Assembly (NCBI GenBank): GCA_017303755.1
Contig: JAFLBS010000008.1
Coordinates: 62,001 to 126,000 of the forward strand
From: Flavobacteriales bacterium
GTDB lineage: Bacteria > Bacteroidota > Bacteroidia > Flavobacteriales > Flavobacteriaceae
DNA length: 64,000 nt
Direction of reading: 5' to 3'
The position numbers and the translations under genes are program-made. Positions 54,788 to 61,900 of this stretch are shown here, in pieces; positions within the stretch are counted from its first letter, which is position 1, and the number at the start of each line of letters is the position of its first letter. The notes under the pieces are model-generated. The model was not told the DNA's origin. It worked only from the letters and a program-made list of their open reading frames with translations, and ran no database searches.

Positions 54788-55458
54788 TGTTTGGTAATCT
54801 TAATGCTTCAAATTATGAATACAGCAATAATTTTTACACAGCTGAATTTGAAGATATTCTTTCCAAAATAGTTAGTTGTTACCATTTAATGCTCGATGAT
54901 AGAATTAACTTAACCAATAATGAAAATGAGATAAGAGATGTATTTTTACTTAATTATTTGAAAGACAGTCAAGTTAGAAACAAATTAGGATTATTAAATT
55001 ATCTATTTGATAGAGAAGTTCCAGAAGATGTTGGTATTGGCAGGACAGACATAAAAATTCAAACAATAAATACCTTCTATGATAATAGTGCATATTATAC
55101 AATTGAATGTAAAAGATTAGATGCAATTAATGTTGCTGGAACTACTGGATTAAATTCTAAATATATTGAAAATGGAATATATCGCTTTGTCAACAAAACA
55201 TATACTTCTTATTATAAAATAAATGGGATGATTGGTTTTGTAGTTCAAGAAATTGATATTGATAAAAATATAAAATCAATCAATTATCTTTTAAAAGATA
55301 AATTTCTATCCGCAAATACGACTAAAGGACTTGAGGTAAAAAAGATCCATTCAAATTTTAAATTTTGCTACCGTTCAGAACACGGAACACCAGAGCATAA
55401 AATACTAATTTATCATTTAATGTTTGATTTTTCTAAAAAAATAAGTTCTACAACTTAA
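54784..55458 (+). CDS. Candidate PD-(D/E)XK nuclease subunit
   Basis: Protein of 224 residues. Its ATG overlaps the stop of the fusion gene (ATGA at 54784-54787), so translation is coupled. An N-terminal helical part is followed by GRTDIKI (Asp89), then YYTIECKRLD with Glu108-x-Lys110: the D-xn-ExK arrangement of PD-(D/E)XK nucleases on adjacent strands. Downstream are an alternating sheet (YKINGMIGFVVQEID) and a C-terminal HKILIYHLMFDFS. This could supply the cleavage activity that the degenerate nuclease region of the fusion protein lacks. No named family is recognised; the nuclease call rests on the motif pattern. Confidence 0.62.
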   Translation: MMFGNLNASNYEYSNNFYTAEFEDILSKIVSCYHLMLDDRINLTNNENEIRDVFLLNYLKDSQVRNKLGLLNYLFDREVPEDVGIGRTDIKIQTINTFYDNSAYYTIECKRLDAINVAGTTGLNSKYIENGIYRFVNKTYTSYYKINGMIGFVVQEIDIDKNIKSINYLLKDKFLSANTTKGLEVKKIHSNFKFCYRSEHGTPEHKILIYHLMFDFSKKISSTT

Positions 55459-55500
55459 ATAGAGCAAAATATACTCCCTTTTGGAAGTGTTATTTTTTAT

Positions 55501-55741
55501 TTGCAATATATCTTGCAACTATTTTCTAAATTAGTTGCAACTAACTTCAAGACTATTGCAAGAATAATTATTTATCAGAATTTTTATTGCAATTATAATC
55601 AATCAGTTTTACGAATAATGCAATAAAATAATGGTGTTATTTGATGAAGTTGCAATTGTGATTTTCACTACAGTTTTCCTCATTTATAAGTTTATATTTT
55701 CATGCAATAAAATAGTGTTTAATAGTGCACGAATATTGCAA
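55501..55741. repeat. Cluster of nine TGCAA motifs in helical phase
   Basis: TGCAA (mostly TTGCAA) begins at 55502, 55514, 55536, 55557, 55588, 55619, 55651, 55703 and 55737. The intervals are 12, 22, 21, 31, 31, 32, 52 and 34 bp, near multiples of 10.5. The cluster fills the spacer after the defence-like operon, which contains no gene up to 56000. Confidence 0.65.
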
Positions 55742-55750
55742 ATTTATTTG

Positions 55751-55770
55751 CATCACGTAATTACGTGATG
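55751..55770. repeat. Perfect 20-bp palindrome
   Basis: CATCACGTAATTACGTGATG is self-complementary. It sits at the head of module copy A; copy B keeps only the TTACGTAA core. Confidence 0.85.
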
Positions 55771-55794
55771 GGATAATGTTTTAGGCTTCTTAAT

Positions 55795-55920
55795 GCGTGG
55801 AAACTGCGTGAAACCCGTGAACGTTGCGTGAAAGTTGCGTGAAAGGTGACGTCACGTGTTGCGTGAAGAGTTCGTGAAACTTGCGTGGCGCATTGCGTGA
55901 ACGTGCGTGACGTTCTGCGC
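55795..55920 (+). repeat. 11-bp degenerate tandem array, consensus TTGCGTGAAAG
   Basis: CGTG starts recur at 55796, 55807, 55816, 55827, 55838, 55862, 55873, 55884, 55896 and 55906, mostly 11 bp apart, with a GTGACGTCAC palindrome in the middle. Its GC content is far above the surrounding AT-rich DNA. Confidence 0.75.
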
Positions 55921-56000
55921 GAAAAAATGCACTACTTTTTATTCTGTCATTAAAAATAATTGCAATAAAAATTGAATGGAGAATGTATTAATTTCATCTT

Positions 56001-56186
56001 ATGGTAGCCGAAGATATTTTTACAATTGCAATATATCTTTCAAGTGAGGAACAGGAGCGCTTGTATTGTATGCTGGGTGAGAAATTAAATAAAATCAAAA
56101 TCCCAAAGAAGAAAAAGAAACCTCTTATTACAGATGAAGAAGCAATTGAATATTTGTACAGGACGGTGTTTTGTAGGGTGAAATAA
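56001..56186 (+). CDS. Conserved small basic protein, copy A
   Basis: Protein of 61 residues, MVAEDIFTIAIYLSSEEQER followed by a helix, a Lys-rich stretch (KIPKKKKKP) and DEEAIEYLYRTVFCRVK. No family recognised. It is duplicated at 57595. In the last third the copies differ mostly at synonymous third positions (GCA/GCT, GAA/GAG, TAC/TAT, AGG/CGG), which indicates selection on the protein. It follows a GC-rich repeat array and an 80-bp conserved leader; its role is unknown. Confidence 0.7.
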   Translation: MVAEDIFTIAIYLSSEEQERLYCMLGEKLNKIKIPKKKKKPLITDEEAIEYLYRTVFCRVK

Positions 56187-56353
56187 AAATTGGCAATTGT
56201 TTTTAATTTTTTGAGGTAATAATTTCAAAACAGAACACTTCTGCTGAGTTTTCGACAGAACTATTTATGTGGAAGCCAAAGTTAATTCGATCAATGTTTT
56301 GATATCAAAATTGAAAACGTGTCAAGAGAATAGAAATACGAAATTATTGGACA

Positions 56354-56671
56354 TTAAAGTTTCTTAGCTATTTCTACAGCTCCATCAACAAGCCCTTTTA
56401 TCATGGATTGACAAAACTTTTCGTTAAAATCTAACCAATAATCAATTTGTTCTTGTTCATTTTCTCTGATTTCTTCTTTAATGATTTGCAAAGCCATTTC
56501 TCTTAGTTTTTCTTCACCAACAATTTTGACTCTTTCTCCTTGAATAGGGTCATTAATCAATTTTGTCATAATTTCATCAATTATGAAGTTAATTTGCACT
56601 AATTCTTTTTTTTCATCTTTAATGATGCTGACTTTAGGTGTTGCTTTGTTGATGTTAATAGTGATATTCAT
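56354..56671 (-). CDS. Small protein of unknown function
   Basis: Protein of 105 residues, acidic and helical after a short beta start (MNITININKATPKVSIIK). It contains VQINFIIDEIMTKLINDPIQGERVKIVGEEKLREMALQIIKEEIREN and a C-terminal amphipathic helix (MIKGLVDGAVEIAKKL). I do not recognise a family. It lies alone between the two copies of the duplicated module, on the opposite strand. The ATG has no obvious promoter box nearby. The spacer from 56672 to 57315 holds no other gene that I can see. Confidence 0.55.
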   Translation of the reverse strand: MNITININKATPKVSIIKDEKKELVQINFIIDEIMTKLINDPIQGERVKIVGEEKLREMALQIIKEEIRENEQEQIDYWLDFNEKFCQSMIKGLVDGAVEIAKKL

Positions 56672-57315
56672 AAAATTATGTTTCTTACAAAGTTATACCA
56701 GTTTAAATCAATTTGCAAAGTAACTTTTCAACCACATTTTCAACAATTCTAGAAGTGGAGTCGAATCAGCTCTGAAAGCAATTATTATAAATACAATTGT
56801 AATTGTGATTTGCCACCATTTTCATTGTGGAAGTGGAATCTTAATGTATTTAGGTTTTTTCATAGTTGAATAGTTTTATTATAAATATGCATCAATTTTA
56901 AAAAGTTCGTTTTCAAAGAAAAGTTTTTCAATTTTCCTTTTTCAGACATGGTTTTCTATTTTTTCCCTTTAGGGATTTGGACGATTAAAACGGCCTAGCT
57001 TATAATTTTATCATTTTTATTGATACCTTATGATAGAATTTTATGTCGTAATTTAATTCCCTGCATGTTCATGGCCAGTTAAGAGAATATTTTGTAAAAC
57101 TCCTTAATGTTTGCAAGGTATCTATAGTCTATAAATTAAAAAAGGACACAAAAAATTCACCTAATCCAAAGTGAATTTCATTTGACTTTTGAACAAAAAT
57201 CAGGGTATTAAATAGGAAAGGGTGTAACGTGAAATAATCACAAAAAAAACGATTCTTTTAAAAAAATAAGTGAGTTTTTCAAAAGACATATCTAGAAGTT
57301 TTTAATTTTCAAGAA

Positions 57316-57780
57316 TATTGTAAATTTATTTTCGTTACGTAATTGCGCGGCTTGACAATGTTTTAGGTTTTTGATGTGTGAAAACTGCTTGAAACAAGTG
57401 AAAGTTAGGTGAAAGACACGTCACGTTCCACGTGAAGTGTGCGTGGCGATGTATGTGGAGGTATGTGGCTCATAACGTGACGACTTTCGTGAAAAGTACT
57501 TGGCGTTGTGCGTGAAAAAAATGCACTACTTTTTATTCTGTCATTAAAAATAATTGCAATAAAAATTGAATGGAGAATGTATTAATTTCATCTTATGGTA
57601 GCCGAAGATATTTTTACAATTGCAATATATCTTTCAAGTGAGGAACAGGAGCGCTTGTATTGTATGCTGGGTGAGAAATTAAATAAAATCAAAATCTCAA
57701 AGAAGAAAAAGAAACCTCTTTTAACTGATGAAGAAGCTATTGAGTATTTGTATCGGACGCAGTTTTGTAGGGTGAAATAA
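57316..57780 (+). repeat. Duplicated module, copy B
   Basis: Same order as copy A: an ATTGTAAATTTATT start, a TTACGTAA core, TTTTAGG, a decayed CGTGAA array (57375-57515, still with ACGTCACGT in the middle), the identical ATGCACTACTTTTTATTCTG leader, then the 61-residue ORF. The array is more degraded than in copy A, whereas leader and ORF start are unchanged. The ORFs lie 1594 bp apart. Confidence 0.85.
57595..57780 (+). CDS. Conserved small basic protein, copy B
   Basis: Protein of 61 residues that differs from the 56001 copy at three positions (Pro to Ser in KIPKKKK, Ile to Leu in PLITDEE, Val to Gln in RTVFC). The start context and the first 100 bp or so are identical to copy A, pointing to recent duplication or gene conversion; the 3' part carries several silent changes. 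It is followed directly by a terminator at 57784, which copy A lacks. Confidence 0.7.
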   Translation: MVAEDIFTIAIYLSSEEQERLYCMLGEKLNKIKISKKKKKPLLTDEEAIEYLYRTQFCRVK

Positions 57781-57783
57781 AAA

Positions 57784-57818
57784 ACTACATCTTTTTGGAT
57801 GTAGTCTTTTATTTTTTT
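57784..57818 (+). terminator. Terminator of the copy B small gene
   Basis: ACTACATC/GATGTAGT stem with a 6-nt loop followed by a long T-rich tail. Confidence 0.82.
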
Positions 57819-57898
57819 TAATTCAATTAGTTCCGCAAAGTCAGGAGACATTTGCGGAGCTTTTCATAGGAACTCTTTGCGGAGCTGGTACCAACACC

Positions 57899-58009
57899 CT
57901 AAACCGTATTTTGGAAGTGCAACAGTTACCCGATGATGTAAAAGAAAAACTTTTCTACTTTATTGATATGACTGTTAGAGATTATAAAGCAAAACAAGCT
58001 TATAAATAA
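57899..58009 (+). pseudogene. C-terminal fragment of an XRE-type transcriptional regulator
   Basis: The frame reads LNRILEVQQLPDDVKEKLFYFIDM then TVRDYKAKQAYK and a stop. This matches the C-terminal tail of bacteroidetal HTH_XRE regulators as I remember them. The helix-turn-helix half is missing: upstream in the frame is unrelated DNA with TTTGCGGAGCT direct repeats (57851, 57877). The fragment is dead unless fused in frame. Confidence 0.55.
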
Positions 58010-58141
58010 TCTTTTCTTTCTACTACTAAACCTTGACAAGGAATACCACCTACAACAACATCTAATCTATCTAATAGATTATCTACTCAACTATCTACAT
58101 CTTTTAATGTATATTCTCTACATTTTTTTCTGTATATGTCA
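58000..58141 (-). pseudogene. Fragment of a C5-cytosine DNA methyltransferase
   Basis: The minus strand encodes DIYRKKCREYTLKDVDS, a TGA stop, then VDNLLDRLDVVVGGIPCQGL. The GGxPCQG motif is the catalytic motif IV of C5 methyltransferases and the preceding residues fit the usual IYxxNF...DI region. An internal stop and loss of the following motifs show it is a remnant. It converges with the XRE fragment, suggesting a decayed restriction-modification or mobile locus. Confidence 0.6.
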
Positions 58142-58175
58142 TAAATGATATATATTTGTAAAAAGTTTACAACAA

Positions 58176-58205
58176 CAAAAAACCCACCTGCTCCTGCAAA
58201 TGGGT
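58176..58205 (-). terminator. Terminator of the small hydrophobic peptide gene
   Basis: On the minus strand, ACCCATTTGC/GCAGGTGGGT forms a continuous 10-bp stem (two G-T pairs) with an AGGA loop, followed by TTTTTTG. Confidence 0.75.
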
Positions 58206-58217
58206 CTTGAGTTTTAA

Positions 58218-58304
58218 CTACTTGTTAGGATTGTTTGCTTCCTTGAGTAGCTTGGTAATTGTAACAATTACCAAAATCAGTAAAAGAACATTGATTTGTT
58301 CCAT
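58218..58304 (-). CDS. 28-residue single-span hydrophobic peptide (type I toxin-like)
   Basis: Reads MEQINVLLLILVIVTITKLL followed by KEANNPNK. One hydrophobic segment of about 14 residues is followed by a Lys-containing polar tail, which is the layout of type I toxins of the Fst/Ldr/TisB kind. A good terminator lies 13 bp downstream. Upstream, a plus-strand terminator at 58354 implies an antisense RNA over its 5' region. The sequence is not assignable to a known family by eye. It lies among gene remnants in the accessory island, a typical place for such modules. Confidence 0.5.
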   Translation of the reverse strand: MEQINVLLLILVIVTITKLLKEANNPNK

Positions 58305-58353
58305 AAATTTTAAAGCTTTTTAGGTTAATTAATAACACCTAAATTTTTATAAG

Positions 58354-58382
58354 AACCGAAGTTCCCGCTTCGGTTTTTTTTA
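58354..58382 (+). terminator. Terminator of a putative antisense RNA
   Basis: AACCGAAG/CTTCGGTT stem, TTCCCG loop and eight T residues on the plus strand. No plus-strand gene ends here, so it probably ends a small RNA that runs opposite to the 5' part of the peptide gene at 58218-58304. Flanking AACACC/GGTGTT arms (58334, 58391) extend the structure. Confidence 0.6.
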
Positions 58383-58544
58383 TTTCTAGGTGGTGTTGAC
58401 TTTCAACTGAACAAAGATAATCATATTTTTAATACACCTTTTTTGAGTTATCAACATTTATTCATTTTAAAGCTAATAGCGTTTTTTGGATTTCTGTACT
58501 TTTTTAGCCTTTAAAGTTGTTATTTTTCTTACGTGTAGGTATTA

Positions 58545-58576
58545 AAAAACCCACTTCATTTATGAGGTGGGTTTTT
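58545..58576. terminator. Bidirectional terminator downstream of the RHS immunity gene
   Basis: AAAACCCACTTCA / TGAGGTGGGTTTT stem with a 4-nt loop, A-tract on the left and T-tract on the right, so it can act on either strand. Confidence 0.85.
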
Positions 58577-58643
58577 AATTTAATTGTCTCTTGAAAAGAT
58601 TAATTCCTACTTAAGCTATTATATATTTTATCTAAAAATAACA

Positions 58644-58967
58644 TTAAGCATCCTTTTCTCTATACTCTAAAAGTCGTTTAGCTATTTCAATATTACTAAT
58701 TTTTCCATTTGATGCTTCTAACTCTTCCACCATCTCTTGAGTTAAGTTTAAAGGAAAAAGGTTTTCATAAGTAATCCCTTCAATATTAATAATTAGTTTG
58801 TTAGGTATTTCCTCGGCATTAAAAAAGACAATTTCAGAATCAAGGCCTAATTTTTCAACCATATAAATATCAACCAAATCATATTCCACATCAGGTAACT
58901 CACCTTCAATAAAGTTTTCTGCTTGCTCTAAACTTTTTAAATGCTGTACTAATTCAACTAAATTCAT
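58644..58967 (-). CDS. Probable immunity protein for the RHS toxin
   Basis: Acidic protein of 107 residues (MNLVELVQHLKSLEQAENFI; DVEYDLVDIYMVEKLGLDSEIVFFNAEEIPNKL; LTQEMVEELEASNGKISNIEIAKRLLEYREKDA). It starts 15 bp after the stop of the RHS toxin gene on the same strand. Polymorphic RHS toxins are normally followed by their immunity gene, and size, acidity and position fit. I do not recognise the immunity family. A strong bidirectional terminator ends the operon at 58545. Confidence 0.68.
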   Translation of the reverse strand: MNLVELVQHLKSLEQAENFIEGELPDVEYDLVDIYMVEKLGLDSEIVFFNAEEIPNKLIINIEGITYENLFPLNLTQEMVEELEASNGKISNIEIAKRLLEYREKDA

Positions 58968-58982
58968 TTTTATTATTTTATT

Positions 58983-61900
58983 TTATTTATTCCAAGTTGC
59001 CATTCCTCCAACTCCATTAGGGTGCATTGTACCCCAAAAAATAGATCCTGATGTATGCTGTGATTTAGGGACTAATTGCATAACTCCCGAACCAATATCA
59101 TGATGCCAAACCCAATTTGTAGGAGACTTTCCTAAAATTGTACCAGTAGCAGACCGAGGTACTGACACTCCTAGTTTAGACATAGATGATGCAAATGATG
59201 AATTAGCTTCCATAGTGGTACTAAGAGCTGTATTTGCCGCCTTAAAATGAGCGTAATAACTTCCTCCTGGAAACAAATCCGCCGTTAGTGTTGTTTCAAA
59301 AGCTACAGAATATACAGAGCCATTTGCTACACTAGGTGTTGTTGAAGCTGCAGCACCAAAACCACTAAACATATTATATCCACCTGAGCCGTATTCACGT
59401 GAAGCTTCGTGTGCAAAACCTGCTCCTAAACGAAGATTACGGTCAAAAGTGCTTTCCCCAACATGTTCTTTTGTGTCAACTTGCCAACCTCTAAATCTCT
59501 CATAAGCATTATTATACTCTGAGCCATGAACAGCACTCCAATTTGCATAAGTTGATTCGTCATATGCTGCCTGTCCACCAGCTCCTAAATATACATCTCC
59601 TTTATGGCCACCATTTATACTTGCATTGCTAATAACCGTGCCGTTTTCTGCAAATCCATCATAACCAGCAGCAGTAGCTTGTTCTTCCGTTGTTATCTCT
59701 TCTTTAAAAATCCATTTACTGCCATCTTTAACCCAGTCATCACCTTCACGACCATCAGGATCAACAAATCGCATAGGATTATTATAGCAAAAATTGTATG
59801 GAGATTGATCTGGATGTTTCTCTGCCAAAGGGTCAATTTGCCCCCAATGTGGCGCAGCTGGGTCGTAAAACCTTGCTCCGTAGTCGTAAACATTGAGATT
59901 TAGTTCGTCTTGCAGTTCCTTGCCGTTATATCGATACTGATATACAGTACTAAAAAACGAAGGTACATTTTTTATTTTTAACAATTCTTCTTCTTCCACT
60001 TTAAATTCTCTAGCCGTTCCGTTGTAATTGGTATGCTTGAGTCCAAATGGGTAATAATGGTTTTCTTCTAATATTTTCAATTCATTGGTGTGTGGGTCTA
60101 CGGCATAACTTACTCTGATATTGCCCAAATGATCGGTATAATTGTACACATAACTTATTTTGTACTGATCACTCAATTGGCAATTTTCACAATAGGTAGC
60201 ATTTACGTAACCTTCGTCCGTTGGGAAGAACTGCAAAATATGGTCTTTGTACTGAAAACCATTTAAATATTCGGTTATAGTATTGGAACCTTGTGCAATA
60301 TCATCTACTAATTTTTTCACTTTTCTGCCAGTTGCATCGTAAAGATACGAAATTGTTCCATTAGTTCCAAAATCAATGGTAACAGGTAAATTCAAATGAT
60401 TGTAAGTAATCAATCCAATTCCTTTATTAGCATCACTTATCATGTTACCGTTGGCATCATAATTATAATCAGTTCCTGTTGTTGGGCTGTCTTTGAATCC
60501 CATAGGATCTCCTGAATCGTCGCGTACTTCTTTCAATATATTGGTATTAGGAAAATAATTATATCCCAACTCGTCAATTTGAATGAACATACTTTGATCG
60601 TCTAAATTCCCGTTTCGATCCAATCTTGTGATGTTACCGTTTTTGTCGTATTTAATGTATTCATCATAGCTATTGGTCACAATAATTGGAAACTCATCTT
60701 TTTGGTAAATGGCATCCTTTAATCGGTTTAAATCATCATAAGCATAGCCGTATTTTCGTACTGCATTGTCACTGTTGGTGCGCCAAAAAGTTTCGGAAAT
60801 GTTTCCATTGAATAATGGTTGTACTGTTCCATTCACACTGCGCTCAGGACTATTATAACTGATTCGAAAAGCAAATAAATCTTCGGGATCAGTTCCGATA
60901 GTCAAATCTCTGATATTGTTTATATCGGTCAACCAACCTCTAATATTATAGTTGTAATCCACTTTTTGAAGACCAACAAAAGTAGTTACATCTTCGCCAC
61001 CCACTTGCTTGGTAATCAATTGCCCTAATTCGTCGTATTCATTATGAGTCAACAATTGTGTTCCATAATTACCCACGGTGTGATAATGATTGAGCAATCG
61101 ACCTTGCGGTGTGTATTCAAATTCTTCTAAAACAGTCGCTAAATATCCTTGATTTTCTCTTTTGTGATTAGTTAAGGTTTTCAATACTTGACCTTCAAAA
61201 TTGTATTGAGTCTTGACTTCGGTATAACCGCCTAAATAGTTGAAGGTTTTGGTTAAAATTGGGCGGTATTTTTTATTGTCGTAAAATGTATGTGTAAGTT
61301 CAAACACAACACTACCTATGTTTTCTAAAATTCGTACCCAAGATCCCGTTGCCAATCCTTTTACATTACTTGCTGCCGTTTTACCGTAGATAGTTGCAGT
61401 AGGTACAGCCATTGCATTAGGATAAGTGTAATTATCGTAGTAATTGATAGTGAGTAATTTTAAATCGGTGGTTGGGTAAACTACATTTGAATAACCAGTG
61501 GTAACATTCTCAATGCTATCATTCGATTTGTATTCATTGACAGCTGTAGCTCCTGCATAATCCGTTTGAACACTTTTTCTCAAGGCATTAGTAATATTAG
61601 CTTGCGGTTTCCATGCAGTATAAACAGGTCGGTTAAAGGCATCGTATTTGGTAATCATCCAACCAGTATCAGTTCCTCCGAAAGGGTTGAATACTGGACC
61701 AGTAGCAACTACACGATCAATTTTATCGTATACTATGTATTCTTTTTGTTTTCCGGGTAGCTTTTTCTCAACCAATCGGTTACGGTAGTCGTATTTGTAT
61801 TGGTAACATAAACCATCCAAAACGTCTTGGCTTGTAGCACCTTCAGCTAAAGGGGGAAGCACATAAGTAAGGTTGCCGTATTGGTCGTAAACATAATAAG

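Larger units (their letters stand above)
55735..56186 (+). repeat. Duplicated module, copy A
   Basis: Begins TTGCAAATTTATTTGCATCA, holds a palindrome and the GCGTGAA array, then a 61-residue ORF. The whole unit recurs at 57316-57780; from ATGCACTACTTTTTATTCTG into the ORF the two are essentially identical for more than 150 bp. Confidence 0.85.

Noticed and set aside
49555-55458. BREX, DISARM or a plain type I restriction system
   Set aside because: No PglZ, BrxL, helicase or HsdS-like gene is present; only a dGTPase, the fusion and a small nuclease candidate.
56700-57300. Additional small genes in the AT-rich spacer
   Set aside because: No frame of useful length, no start context and no repeat-supported conservation.
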